A stretch of DNA of 64,000 bases from Macrobrachium rosenbergii (Eukaryota > Arthropoda > Malacostraca > Decapoda > Palaemonidae), in assembly GCF_040412425.1 (NCBI RefSeq), contig NC_089744.1, forward strand, positions 33,441,743 to 33,505,742, read 5' to 3'. Positions 22,200 through 34,933 of this stretch are shown piece by piece. How positions within the stretch are numbered: the first letter of the stretch is position 1; each line of letters opens with the position of its first letter. The notes under the pieces were generated by a model. The model saw only the letters and a program-made list of their open reading frames with translations, made no database searches and was not told where the DNA came from. The position numbers and the translations under genes are program-made.

Positions 22200-24790
22200 C
22201 CTCACTTGTGTGCAGGTGGTTTGTAGGAGGACTTCTTGATAGTTCTAGGGGTGAAACGGGCATTTCTGCGAGGTCTGGGGAAGCCTCTTTGTCTGCCTCT
22301 ACCCTGAAAGGGCTGGGGTTGAGCAGGAGAAACTGTCCTAGGGGGAAAAGCCAGAGACTCTCTAGGCCGCCTCATTGATTTTGTGAGGAGATCCTGCGTA
22401 GACTTCTGTTGTAGATCAGCCGCAATCTGTAGCACAGTTGATTGAGGGAAAAGGTGTTTCTTGTCCAGAGGCGAGAAGAGGAGTACGAACTTCTGGGAGG
22501 GAGTTAACTCCCTTCGTGGTGCATGAACACCAAAGCTCCCTTTTCTTGAGGATACCCATTGCAAAAAGGGAGGATAATTCAAAAAGAGCCGTCTCCAATA
22601 CCCTTATCCAGGCAAGAGATCACTCCAGAAAAATCCGAAGAGAAGTCTTCAGGGATATGAGGGCACTCCTTCACTTTACGATCAAGAGCTCCCACTGCCC
22701 AGTTTAGAAAGCTGAGCACTTCCAGGACTTTGAATAATTGCTTGATCAGATGGTCCAATTCTGAGGACGAGAACAAAATCTTGGCTGCATTGAACGCCGA
22801 CCGTCTGGAGGAGTCAACTAAACTGGAGGAGTCAACTAAACTGGAGAAGTCTCCCTGGGAGGAGGCAGGCACTCCCATGGAAGGAGCCTCTCTGGTCGCA
22901 TACGAAAGATATTTTCTCTGCGACAAGCCTAGACGGAGGGCAAGAAAAGGAGGCTCTTCCCTGCTTCCTCTTGCTCGGGAGCCAGTTCTCCACCTCATGG
23001 AGAGCTTTCTTAGCTGAAGAGGACAGTACCATTTCAAGAAGTCCTGAAGAAGTCGTCTGATTATCCATCATGTACGTCGAAGCCGGAGATGCCGGAGCTG
23101 CAGGAGAGAAGTAATCAAGAAAAGTCACCAGCAGAAAACTGAGTAAAGAGGCACATGCCGACAGAGGGGAAACGGGGTCCACTACTTCCTCATCCTCTGA
23201 AGAGATTGGCAACAGAGACGCAACTGGCTGGGGTACCGATGGGGCTTTCTGAATTAAGCCCAGGATATTGTCCAATTTGCGCTGGATCGACTGAACAGAA
23301 GGATCCAAAACAGAGGGCGCAACTGTCGGAGCAGGAGCAGGCAGAACTGAAGAAGACACGGGCGCTGCCAAAGAAACAGACGAAATCGGGGGCTTGGAAG
23401 AGGAATTAGCCTTGGGCGCCAAAGAAGCGTCTTGCTGCAAGAGGGGAACGGGCACCAATGGGCGCTTGGGAGTTGGTGGGCACTATGGAGCTGATGGGCG
23501 CTTGGGAGCCAATGGACGCTCGGGACCCGATGAGTGCTCAGGAGCTGACAGGCGCTGGGGACCCAAAGAGTGCTCGGCAAAGAGGCACTCAGGAGATGAT
23601 GGACGCACAACAAATGAAGGGCACTCAAAGGGAGCCACATCAGAAGAAGCACCCTGAACCACTGGATAAAGAAGTTCTGGCACCACTGGGCGGCTTGGCG
23701 CCAAAGACGACTTCTCCGCCAATGAAGATTCAGGTAATGCAGATTGTACAGGCGCTACAAGAACAGGAGTTGGGTGCATGGGCCCTGGAGAGCGTTCTGA
23801 CATCACAATCTGTCTCAGCAAGTCCTCCGAAGCAAAAGATGCGAGCTTAGAAGAAGACGAAGTTCTCGATGTCGAAGAACGCTTCCGAGAAGTAGCGTGC
23901 TTATAAGATAGAACTTTCCCACTAACACTAGTTGATCCTAGGAGAAACGTTCCGGACTGTCCCAGAAGCTACAAGAAAGGAAGACATTCTGGAAAAGCTT
24001 CTTTAACCTTCTTTATAGGAACAGCAGAAGGTTGAGAAGCACCCATGGCGCGTCTCTTCAGAGGACAAGATTCGCCTTGCCATTGGTGCCTTGGACTGGA
24101 GTCACTGCTGGAAATACTAGATGACACACGATCCACTTCCGTAAAGACATCTTTCCAGCGGCGCTGTCGTAACCTGGGAATCAGCAACAGGTACGACTGA
24201 GGGGGAGGCTGCCTGTGAGCAGACCCCACCAACCTTCTTTGGGCTGCCAGTTTGGCTCCTCCCAGGTTTAGGGGAGTTGGCCAGAGACCTTGGCCTAGGA
24301 GAATCAGTGGGACAGACAGCCACCTCCTCCACTAACACTTCACTATCACCTTTCACATTCACTTTGTCCATTAGGACTTTAATGGAAGCACCAATTTTCT
24401 CCATCATATCAACGAGTAACCCAAACTTAAGGTTAATTCTCGATTCAAGGCTGGTAATGAGGTCGGGATCAGGAGTAAGGGAGCCAGGGTGCAGAGTAAT
24501 TGGTACAGATTGAGACATGGGATCAAGTGGGAACAAAGGATAAAGAATCAGAATTATCAGACAAAGATTTTGCCGATACCTGACTTGCTAAAGACATTTT
24601 ACTACTAGCTCTAGCCGCTGCTTCTCTCTTTTTATCCCTGTCTAATTTTGTCAAATGACTATTCAAAGTCTTCCACATTTTCAGATCCCAAGAGAGACAT
24701 TCATTACAGGTCAAATCAGGGGACATATTTGACCCCTGCAAGAAGTACAGAGAGTATGAGGGTCATAACAGGCTTTAGTTAGTCTTGTAT
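22200..24790 (-). pseudogene. DIRS B gag-like region
   Basis: Minus-strand start near 24780 with a Cys/His cluster, 'CYDPHTLCTSCRGQICP', then after a one-base shift 'DLTCNECLSWDLKMW', a Cys-rich N-terminal motif seen in DIRS gag proteins. Next are acidic/Ser-Pro-rich segments (24117-24536), a Pro-rich repeat tract (23440-23650) of ~30-bp units encoding variations of 'S(A/S)PE(H/R)', then 'SSELDHLIKQLFKVLEVLSF' and 'LFAMGILKKRE' (helical core), ending in an Arg-rich tail (22202-22350). Interrupted by stops; likely defunct. Confidence 0.7.
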
Positions 24791-25186
24791 TGCAGCAACC
24801 TAACACTTTAAGAACCCGAGTCGGACATGCTGACAAGTCGAGTTAAAGAAAATCCAAAAAATTGTCAAAATCGGTAATACTAATCTTCAGAGAAAACCTG
24901 ACACTAACTAACTGTGCTGAAAAGGATACCATAAAGCGAATACTTCACCAATGATCCAAGATCAACAAAGAAGAGAAATTCCAAAAAGCCACTGCCAATC
25001 ACTGTAACTACAGCCATCAGCCGGCAGAAACATTGAGCTCGTTTGCTAAGCTGGTTCTCTCTTACCCCAAAAGTGGGCGGGGTCACTCGCTTAGCCAAAA
25101 CAAAAGTAGGGCTACTGCGAATTTCAAAATTCTAGCTGCCGGTTAATAGAAACTAATAATGTAATTACTTGGTAAGTAGCTTATAC

Positions 25187-26680
25187 AAAAATTAATTTTC
25201 TAGAAAAATCCTTTCTTAACATCCAAAACCTTATTTTATATGTGCTTCAATCTGTTATCTGGAATTAAGACCACCTAAAATTAACTTAATTTACTAGAAT
25301 CTGAATGATCTACAGCAAGAGAAAGATCACTGGCCCACTCAATAACTGCAAATCATTCTCCCATAAATAATAGGGCCAAGCCTAAAACCTCAGAGAAAGT
25401 AGCACCTACATATAAAGCAAAGACTAGTTTCTGTGGGCCAACATCCACTCCTGTTTCAAAAATATGAAAAACATTTTATCTCTCAAACTCCTTTCATCAG
25501 GGGTAGCCTAAACACAATGTTACCTATCAAAACATGGCCAGTTTATCCATTTGCAAGAATGGCAAAGCTCAGAATCAAGAAGTCTATGATACACTGTTAG
25601 TTTTCTGAAGAAAAGATGGTGATCAATGTCAAGTTTGAACCAATGCCAAGGATCTGATGTGATAACTGGACACAGTAACAATAACATGACAGTACAACAC
25701 AGCTGTCAAAAACTGATATCTGACAATTACCCCATGGAGTCCTATTTTCCTCTCCATCCATATCACCTATTAATGACAAGTTCATAACAATGATATTACA
25801 ATTCTGGGAAGAATTTACTGGACAGTTACCCATCATGAAGCGAGCTTAAGCTACTAAAGGCACCCTCAGCTGATTATTTTGTGATAAATTGCAACCCTAA
25901 AGCCTTGGCTGATCAAAACTGACAGGCAGTACATGCAACATTGGCTCCCCACATTACCTGCCTGAGACAAAGAAATGCCTTAGTCACACACTCAGAAGCT
26001 GGTTCACATCTAGACTAGGCATTTCTATGGATAGTGCGACTATCCGAGTCATGCAAACTACTGGTCCTATGCGCTATGCACAACTGAGCCATGGCAGAAA
26101 ACACAAAAATAATCAGTGAGCAAAATGAGAAAATACAATCCAGATATATCTTACTTGACATCAAGGCTTCTCAGGAATACTTAAAATTCACCTATGCTAT
26201 GGAAAATAGCTGAATGAATGACTTTTTAGCAGTGAATGAGTCTAAGAATGACTTCTACCATGGCACTTCAACTCCAATCCACCAACTAGTGCTGGCTTTA
26301 TTTTAATTAATATTAAATACTGGAATTTCATGACCTACTGGCTATTGGGGGCATATACAATATACTCGTACAACACAAGGGTTTGTGTAATGGTATCATA
26401 TTTACTCTATCACTTCTATTGAAACTGTTTGCTTTATCTTAATTTTATAGTTTCTAACATAGTAAAAGGCTATATGTGTACTTTATAAAATAATAACTGT
26501 CAACTTCAGTAATATCAGTATTGTAATATAACCTACAATTTGTTGGAGATGTGATTACTGCAAGACACTACTGGTTTGAATTAAGTAGTTTAACAATTGG
26601 TTTGCAAACCCAAATCTTTATTTCAACCAAAGCTCCATTTTGATCTGCATACCAATACCATTAAGAATCAACTCAATCAC
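25187..26680. other. Scramblase intron sequence
   Basis: Non-coding, A/T-rich sequence between element B and the exon at 26681. No repeat or exon recognised. Confidence 0.5.
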
Positions 26681-26898
26681 CTGTAGACAGCAGGGGAAGA
26701 AACACGATGAGCAGGCCAGTGGTCTGTTAAGATGAATAACTTCTGTCATAGTATTGTCCATTATCTTCATGTCAAATGGTCGCTGGGGCCCACAACACTG
26801 ACGTGTGCAGCAATCTGTGTCTTCAGCAGCAAAATACACTTGCTGACCCATACTATTCTGTATCTTGTATTTATTAGCAGTCTCAAAGCCAGTGATTG
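26681..26898 (-). CDS. Phospholipid scramblase, internal exon (Cys-rich block)
   Basis: A 218-bp exon. Acceptor AG at 26899-26900 after a T-rich tract; donor GTGATT below 26681. Begins with the last two bases of a codon (G|CA, Ala) and ends in phase 0. It encodes [48 protein letters not shown] and [15 protein letters not shown]. This is the start of the scramblase beta-barrel domain. The Cys-rich run near the 3' end sits at the position of the palmitoylation motif of vertebrate scramblases. It joins smoothly to SVEVSSPPG of exon 7134-7298. I find no disabling change, so the exon looks functional. Confidence 0.95.
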
Positions 26899-27561
26899 CT
26901 TTAAAAAAAAATTAAAATTCCATATGTAAAGCAAGTTACAGGTAAGTAAACAGTACAGAAACAAATGTATTACCAAACATATTTATCTATTCATTAATTA
27001 CGAAAGGCATATATTATTTATAAACAAATTTGTATGAGAAAAATTTCTGACCACACTTGACCCAGTAAAAAAATAACGTTAACTTGAAACTTCTAACAGA
27101 AATTCTAATACAGTATTTAGATGACAGGCATGAACAGTTGGTAGGTTCTTGAGGGAAAACAATGAACTTGCAATGCACAAATTACTTTCCAATGATTCCA
27201 AATAAGAAGATGCCAACTACCTGATTTGTTTATGAAATACATAGTACAATTACACTCTGAAAATTTTGGATTAATGTTATAAAAGTAATTTAAAAACTGA
27301 ACAGATTTATATTTGTAGGCTGTAACAGGGGCCTGCTGAAAGTTTTTCAAATGAGAAGAGAAAACTGCAGCAAGGTTAAGTCAAACTAGGTGGACAGTTC
27401 ATGTGAAGGATACAGATGAAAAGTTAAAAAAATTAAAATACTGTACAGCTTGGTTGCAAAGATACTGCATGGCATGACATAAGCAGTACCCTACTAAGTA
27501 ATGGAAACTTTACACAATGAAACTGATCAGACTCCACTGAAGCACTAAGTGTAAAGAGGGC
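26899..27561. other. Scramblase intron sequence
   Basis: A/T-rich intron DNA between the exon and a SINE-like insertion. Nothing else recognised. Confidence 0.5.
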
Positions 27562-27576
27562 AGTACACTGTATTGA

Positions 27577-27880
27577 TTGATTGATTTATAGATTTTAGGC
27601 ATACATACCAACCACTGGGGCAACTAAGGCCATTCAGCGCTGAAATGGAAATTGACAGTAAAAGTCTGACAGGTGTAACAGGAGGAAAACCTCGCAGTTG
27701 CACTATGAATCAATTGTTAGGAGAGGGTGCACAGTAAGATGGAAGAGAATATGAAGGGAGGTACAGTACAAGGAATGAAAGCAGTTGGAGCTAGGGGCTG
27801 AAGGGATGCTGCAAAGACCCTTAAGTAATGCCTATATGGCACTGCATGAGGTGCACTGACGGCACTAACCCCCTACAGGG
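27577..27880 (-). mobile_element. SINE-like retroposon, copy S1
   Basis: A ~304-bp copy on the minus strand, flanked by perfect 15-bp direct repeats AGTACACTGTATTGA (27562-27576 and 27881-27895). Its 5' end reads CCCTGTAGGGGGTTAGTGCC and the 3' end has CAGCGCTGAATGGCC followed by a (TCAA)n tail. The same family occurs at 40577, 52845 and 53494. I see no convincing tRNA A/B boxes, so the head is of unknown origin. Confidence 0.88.
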
Positions 27881-28338
27881 AGTACACTGTATTGAGCATG
27901 TATTCTACATTGCCCTTTGGCTCCCAACCTCAGATTTCTCCCTTAAATTTGTCATTCATTCTGTTTGCCCTTTTCCAAGCAAGCTGTCCAATTTCTTCAA
28001 ATTTTTCTTATTACACGTTACTTCTTCCACACAAGAACAAATTCTTCTTCTGTTCAGCAGCAAAAGAGAGCCTATCATTTTTTCTTTATATATAGGTTGA
28101 TAAGACTTGCAACATAATCCCTTTATCCTACTTAGCTTTCTAACTTGGACTTAGTCTTGCTCCAATCTTTACCCTTCATTAATTACAAATCCTGAGGGCC
28201 ACCTTGGCAATGTATCTCACGTTCCACTAATAATCACACTAAATTCATTAGTGTTCATAGAATTATTTCCTACCTATCCGATTTTACTTAATCCTTTCAG
28301 GACCACAAATGCAAAAAACAAAACATTGTAGTACATAC
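27881..28338. other. Scramblase intron sequence
   Basis: Target-duplication copy (27881-27895), then non-coding A/T-rich sequence up to the exon donor. No additional feature. Confidence 0.5.
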
Positions 28339-28443
28339 CTTCTAGCACCTCCACCTGCTGTTTCACTAGCAACTGATCAATCTGTGTAAGATACTCTAAA
28401 CCCATGGGACAGTTCTGGACAACAGGAGGTGGCATCCATTCAC
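28339..28443 (-). CDS. Phospholipid scramblase, internal exon (domain entry)
   Basis: A 105-bp exon, acceptor AG at 28444-28445, donor GTATGT below 28339. It starts with two bases completing a Gly codon from the previous exon and ends with one base of the Ala codon shared with 26681-26898. It encodes [20 protein letters not shown] and [14 protein letters not shown]. The 'NCP.GLEYL.QIDQLLV.Q.VE.LE' pattern is diagnostic for scramblases. The preceding PPP stretch belongs to the Pro-rich N-terminus. Confidence 0.95.
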
Positions 28444-29989
28444 CTAAAATAACAGCAAATTGGAATAAAATCAACTATTCTAATACGGACAGCAATGGAA
28501 AAATTATAGTCCTGACATAAAAATACAAACATTTAGTTGTACTACATTACTGTATTATCAAACTGTGGACAGCAAAAGAAATAATATGGTTTTAACATGA
28601 AAATCAAATACATTTGGCCAGTACTGATATCATAAACTGGCACCATTCTATTCATATGCAACATTGGTCAGAAAAGAAAGAGCTTTTCATGAAATGTAGG
28701 AGTGTGCTCTTTGGTCAGTGAATGTTTGGATGTATCTTACATTATTTATCCCTGGCACTGATGCCAAAAAGTTCATTCACTACCTATACTGTACAATCAA
28801 TGAGGTTTGGCTAAAAAATGCTTTATGAGCAATAATTAAAAAATCCTTTGACAAAAACAAATGGGGAAAATATATGTAAAACATTTAAAACAACTTTTAA
28901 TTACGGTGGAAATGCAAGTTTTTAACATAATACTCATTATTAAATAAAACGAGGAAAACTCAATATATTACTGTAGTTTTACTGTTCTAATTCTATCTCC
29001 AGAGAAAAGTTATTCCTGCATGATTAAAGCTCCCTACCTTCCAAGAAAGAAAAATGAGAGCTTTATTAAAAAATATTTTTCTAAAACGTATGTTTTGCAT
29101 CTATAAACCTTGTTTTACACTGCATTATACTTCAAGTTTCAAGTGTACTGACTGCTAGCTAAACATTCCTTAAGGAAGGATAAAACTTCTTATCTGATAA
29201 ACAGCAGGAGACCTCACCCGTTATGATTAACAACATTATCTCTCTCTTCTACCCATCAGTATATTATACAGCTCAATCCAAGAATGAGACTTGCACACAT
29301 TCTGAGGAGACTATTAAGAGTCACTGAGGTACTTTAGATGAGCTGACCTCTACCCTACAGGCCATTTACAAAATGCCCCTAAATTTTCAGTGATTACCAA
29401 TGCTTTATCATTTCAAAAGGTTTCGAAAGCAGCCTTTCAAACAAAGAATAAGTGCTTTGGTCTCTACATTAATAGTTAATGCATAAAAAGTGACTTGATA
29501 GCCAGAGAATAGGCCTTACGAAGAGTGGAAGAGAAGTACAGTATATACCCTTTTGAGACCACTACACTTTGCAAAGGTTTTAATTTTCCACTAGTAACAA
29601 AGTGTAAGCAACCATACCATAAGTAACAATGACAAATATTTGACTTAACACATCATTTCATTAAAATTTGTTATAATGATGAATAACTGTAGAGATACTT
29701 TTCATGCCAAAATGTTGTCTAGTAATATAAAGATTTCAAAAGCAAATGCAAATAATAAAGAACAGAAGCCAAGGTAGCAAAAACTTCCTTGATACTTGGT
29801 GCTTTGAAACTTTCCTAGAGGGCAATTATGAATAAAATAATTAGTTGAAGCCTGGCCAGGTTCTAACGTATCAAATTCCAAAGCTGCTAGGAATGCCTCA
29901 AGACAGTCGCTATCCTAATGACATGGAGGCTATTTTCCTACAGAATATGGTCGCTATGCACATTATTTGACTACAAAAAATTTATTAGG
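28444..29989. other. Scramblase intron sequence
   Basis: Part of the ~6.5-kb intron between exons 28339-28443 and 34934-35005. No gene or repeat boundary recognised here. Confidence 0.5.
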
Positions 29990-30345
29990 AGTGAGATTAG
30001 GGAACTGCTTTTATTGACCACTGCTAAATCTGGCACAACTTAACCTAGCACAACAATCAGGTGGTGCTTTGAATACTACTGTATAGATCTACAGGCAGCC
30101 TGGTTAAGAGGTTCTATTTTCAGTCAAGAAGTTCAAATCCTGTGCTAAGCAAGAAAAAAATTCTTGAAGAGTAAGATTTGGGAACTACTCTTATGACCAC
30201 TACTAAACCCAGCACAACTTGACCTAGCACAATCTGGAATCTTTAGTAGCTTGCTTTGAATTCTACTATATAAAGCTACTGCACAGGCAACCTGGTCAGG
30301 GGAGTTCTATATTTAGCAATGAAGCTGGAATCATATGTTGGGGAA
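29990..30345. repeat. Diverged tandem duplication (~180-bp unit)
   Basis: Two adjacent units begin GTGAGATTAGGGAACTGCTT (29991) and GTAAGATTTGGGAACTACTC (30171). They share blocks such as GGCACAACTTAACCTAGCAC / AGCACAACTTGACCTAGCAC. Non-coding, intronic. Confidence 0.75.
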
Positions 30346-31069
30346 AGCTGGCCATTTCTGAGATAAGAATGGCTTGGAACTTTCTTTACTCTTCCACCTG
30401 TAAGAAAGGAAATCAGGTGCAGGCTGCTTCCATGAAGTCTGAGGGTTTTTCTAACAAACTATCACCAAGGAAGCAAAGCATCTTTCCTGACAATACTGAT
30501 CTCACAAGTGTACTTAGCTAATACAGGCTGAAGCTTGATGACTTTTTTTTTTTTTTGTCAGTCTAATGTGGGGCTCCAGGTTGCACATTATAAATAAAGT
30601 ATGGTCATGGTCTCCAAAATGGTTAAAAATGTCAAACAAGAATACCACTTATTGCTTAGGTTTGTGTAACTGACCAGTAACTGAACAACATACAAATGAC
30701 ACCACGGAAATTGGTGTTGGCTTTATACACTTAATTTCAAGTGACTTCTTGGAGATAAGCATACTATCTGCAAGATGTATCATGAATGCTGAAATCAGAA
30801 AAGTGGCTAACCATAAAGAAGACCTAGGAACACTTTCAAGATTTCCATACTAATCCAAATAATTCCTACAGGAAATTATTAACTCAGAATGAGACATCAG
30901 TTCAACACTCTGAAGCTGAATCACAGATTCAAGCTAGCATGGTAATACCATAGTTTTCCAACTCCTAAAATAAATTAAAGCAAGTGCCATCTGCTGGCAA
31001 GGTAACAGCCTCTTATGTTTTGGGATTGAGGGCATTTACACGACAGGTTACAGTACTTGGAAATGAATC
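30346..31069. other. Scramblase intron sequence
   Basis: Non-coding; contains a poly-T run at ~30543-30557. Nothing else identified. Confidence 0.45.
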
Positions 31070-33720
31070 GAACCATTGTTGTTGTTGTTGTTATTATTGT
31101 TATTATTATTATTATTACTCAGAAGATGAAACCTATTCATGTGGAACAAGCCCACAAGGATCATTAACTTGAAACTCAACCTTCCAAAGAATGTGGTATT
31201 CATTAGGAAGTAAGAGAAATACATAAAGACAAGACCCCACTTATTAAAAAGAGAAAAAATAAATAAAAATGTATAAAAATGCAAAGAGAATAGTATTAGG
31301 GTAATAATACATTGCATTTTCGCTTGAACTTCTGAAGTTCCAATTGCACTACATCCTCTGGGAGGCTGTTCCACAGTCCAATGGTGTGAGGAATAAAGGA
31401 CCTCTGGAACTGAGAAGTTCTACAGTGAGGCACATTTACAGCATATTGGTACTGCTGTTCAGCAAATCTTGTTACTCTCGGCAGGTAAAGGGGATCAGGG
31501 ATCAATTGTCAATGTGAAAGATCTCTGTTAAAATACAACTTATGAAAAAGTGACAAAAGAGAGACCATCTGCTAATGGTCCAAGTCATAACTGCTACTAT
31601 TAGGAAACAGAAACCTGCCACCAGGAACCACTACTGTATACCTAAAAGAGATAAACCTCTGGCAGAAGCACACACCCACACCAAAGAACAATATTCAGTA
31701 AAGGAAGCACAAATGACCTAAAACAGGTTGCAATGATTTTATCAGTTATAAATATATGAGGCCTTGCAAACAAACATAACTTTCGTGTGACATTTGTTTC
31801 TCAAAAGTTACACCTAGAATAGTCAAAGCTTCAGACTCATTCAGCAAAATTCCATATGCCTGAAGGGGTGGGAAATCTATACAAGATCTGCTAATCAGTA
31901 GTGTTTTTGTTTTACTGGAGTTCAGACTCATACCCCAACGACTACACCATTTACTGATCCTGACCATGTCCTGGTTGAGGCTGAGGGCAGATTCATCTCT
32001 CATAAGTGGACTTTACTATATCCGCAAGAGTTGAGTCATCTGCATACTGAACAATCTTGTTTTCCAGGCCAACAACCATATGACTTGTATAAACTAAAAG
32101 TAACAGTGGACCAAGAACACTACCCTGTGGAACTCCAACCAAAATAGGTCTTGGTTCACTTAAGATCCAGTCCACAGCAACTCGCTGCTGCCTACCTGTA
32201 AGGTAATCTTGAAGTAATCCTAAAACATGTCCACCCACTCCAAGTGCCTTGTGATTTACTAAATCGAAAGCAGCAATAAAATCTACCTGAATTACTCTGC
32301 AATCAAAACCCTTATTGAGGTTCCCTTGCAAATGGTAAGTCAAGTCTAAAAGAGCATTACAGCTCCCTATGTGCATATTGACTATCATCTAACAATCCTT
32401 TAAATTCTACATACTTATACAGTGGCTTAATATCTACATACTTATATAGTGGCTTAAAAATAAGTTTTTCAGCAACTTTGGAGAACACAGGGAGAATAGA
32501 AACTGGCCTGCAAAGTTACTATGCTGACATAAAAATCTATAGAATCTACTTACCTTGGGAGACAACATACTAGAAACTTTTTTAAAAAAACAAAGGGAAG
32601 AAACCATCAGGATCTTCTCCACCCCAGCTATCAAATTATCCAGATTTTCTTAACATCCCTGGAGCAAAATGCAAATTTTGTAAGAATAGGTTCAGGATGA
32701 CAAGCATCAGGGAGAGGGACATCCTTAGCTGATTGCTTAGCTTCAAAAGCTCGATGAAGCATTTCAACCTTTTCCCTAGGGCCAGTAATCAATCCACCGT
32801 CTCTGTTAGTAGTGGTAGAATGGAAGATGAGCCTGACCCAGAGATAGATTATGCCAATCGCCAATTTAGTTCAACACAGATAAGGCTGAGTAATTCCATC
32901 TAGTTTCCTATTCAGTGGAATTATTGTAATTTCTCTCAGCTGTATGGTAAGTTCTATTCGCATGATGGTGAGACTCAACAAAAATGGTGTAATTTTCATT
33001 TGAACAATTTTGTCTCCATGTGTTGAATTTGGTCTGTTTGTCATGGTAGGCTTGTCTACATGTATCATCAAACCAAGGCTGGTCATTTGTCCTAAATTTC
33101 ATGACCTTTCTAGGGACATATCTTATTAAAATAGCCATCAGCATTTCATTTAACTTCTTGGGATCAGGATCTAATATAGCATTTGAAATTTTAAGCTCCA
33201 ATAATATGATCCTAATTGGCTCTGGATTTCAGCCAGACCGTTTTTCCAATGATGGCATTAGGAATATACCAATTGAGGTATGTCCATCTCAGTGGTGCAA
33301 TGTTCAGAAGTACCTATTTATTCACAGTCCTTGGACTTGACAATAGCTAGAACATCTGTGAATGTGAGGTCTAATCTGTTACCAGAAATGTGCGTGGGTT
33401 CCTCAATTAGCTGGACAAAATTGGAGGATAAACAGAACTCAAGAGCAAACCGGCCATGTTGATCAGTAGAATTTGAAAACTGCCACTCACTGTGATTTGC
33501 ATTACAGTCTCCACAAATAACAAATGAAGCTTTTGAATCCTGCGACTGAGCCATACCAATCCTTTCCAAGAAACAGCCATATACAGAATCATCGATACTG
33601 TATTTGGATTGTGGTAAACAACAAATATGTATACATTGTAGAATTTACTGAACATTTTAAAACAAAGAACTAGTACATGGCAACTACACTCCAAATTTTC
33701 TGACAATAAATAGGTTGTCC
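31070..33720 (-). pseudogene. Non-LTR retrotransposon (endonuclease and RT, CR1/Jockey-like), degenerate
   Basis: Minus-strand order: APE endonuclease end, 'VICGDCNANHSEWQFSNS' and 'EEPTHISGNRLDLTFTDV' (33318-33569); linker 'TNDQPWFDDTCRQAYHDKQT' (33000-33090); RT 'VIQVDFIAAFDLVNHKAL', 'GVPQGSVLGPLLLLVYTS' and 'VQYADDSTLADI' (31993-32300, YADD intact); then 'WCSRWGMSLNSSKTKTLLIS' (~31900); C-terminus 'FIPHTIGLWNSLPEDV' (~31340-31400). The 3' tail is a TAA/ACA-type simple repeat (31077-31119 on the plus strand). Multiple frameshifts. It sits in a scramblase intron in the same orientation as the gene. Confidence 0.85.
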
Positions 33721-33924
33721 GGACTTAGTGCATGTGGGGTGTTATGACGATAAAGTTAGGGCCATCACACCCCTGGTTTAAAAACTCAACTTTAGACTTG
33801 TCATTACTTACAAGTCTCAGAAAAAAAACATCAAATCACAGTTATGGGCACAACTCTGGAGATGAAGAAAATTTGACCTTAAGCCTCAAATATCTGAGTG
33901 AAGTACTCTGCAATTTTTAGTTTT

Positions 33925-34245
33925 CTGTAAAAGATAACTATTGAGACAGCTTTGTCTGTCCGTCCGAACTTTTTCTGTCCGGCCTCATTTCTTAAAAACT
34001 GAGGCTAGAGGGCTGCAAATTGTTATAGTGATCATCCACCCTCCAATCATCAAACATGCTAAATTGCAGCCCTCTAGCCTCAGTAGTTTTTATTTTATTC
34101 AAGGTTAATTTCAGCCATGATCATGCATCTGGCAACGATTTAGGACAGGCACCACTGGGCCATGGCTGAAAGCTTCATTGGCTGCAGCTCATTTGGAATA
34201 CTCGATTGTGCTGAAGAAACTCTGGCAAATTTTTCAGTTGTTCTT
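33925..34245 (+). repeat. Interspersed repeat with internal hairpin, copy 1
   Basis: Begins TTTTCTGTAAAAGATAACT. Positions ~33994-34020 (AAAAACTGAGGCTAGAGGGC) are inverted at ~34065-34095 (GCCCTCTAGCCTCAGTAGTT), giving a ~28-bp stem around 'CATCCACCCTCCAATCATCA'. The same unit occurs inverted at 36530-36815. It looks like a MITE or foldback type common in decapod genomes; I cannot name the family. Confidence 0.7.
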
Positions 34246-34933
34246 CCTGTAATGAGTAACAGGCCTATTGTTCAGCTCAATGTCTCCCGAAGGAATTAAA
34301 ATTAACAACACAAAATCAGTATCAAAACAACAATAACAACAATAACACTGTAAAAATCAACAAAGCAATAAACAATAGTGCCATCACCATCAACAGTATT
34401 TACATTATTTAAAAAAAATTCTGTTGAAAATATAAAAAAACATGTCCATGTCATTGAAAAAAGCACCAGAAGCAACTGGTCGACATAATGGAAAGAAAGA
34501 GAGATGTCTGAATAACATGATGGATATGCAATGATTAATGATGATATGGCAGCAAGAGAAGCAGCAGGGACAGCCAGAACTGACAGTGAATATCATATGG
34601 CAGTTACAAAAATCCTGCGAGCATACACCATTAAATAAAAAAAAACACATTCAAATAAACACAAAGGTAGAGATTGAAAGACAAGCCCATAATAAATTTA
34701 TGATCAAATATTCAGATTAAATAGGGCAATAAGGCCAGCAGCTGTGATTAAGCTTGTCCTGTCTTGGTGGATATAGGTAAAAACAGTGATAAAGTAAAAA
34801 AACAAGCATCCATTCCAGTCAATTTTCCCTGCCAAGGTAACAAAATTACTATGCAGGATGTGCATTCCATTTTCTTCATTGTGAATTGACACAATGACAA
34901 AAAATTGGGGTCTCAAGTTACTCATTGCCCTAC
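34246..34933. other. Scramblase intron sequence
   Basis: A/T-rich intron DNA with A-rich runs. No coding or repeat structure supported. Confidence 0.45.

Larger units (their letters stand above)
18766..25186 (-). mobile_element. DIRS-type retroelement B
   Basis: ~6.4 kb bounded by inverted ends: left ATATAAGCTACTTACCAAGT, right the reverse complement ending GTAAGTAGCTTATAC. They share AGCTACTTACCAAGTAATTA and continue a few bases inward. On the minus strand the order is gag, RT, RNase H, MT-like, tyrosine recombinase, as in A, but sequence identity to A is low, so this is a separate family. It abuts element A with no spacer. The RT active site is altered and the recombinase is split by a 37-bp duplication. 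Confidence 0.88.
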
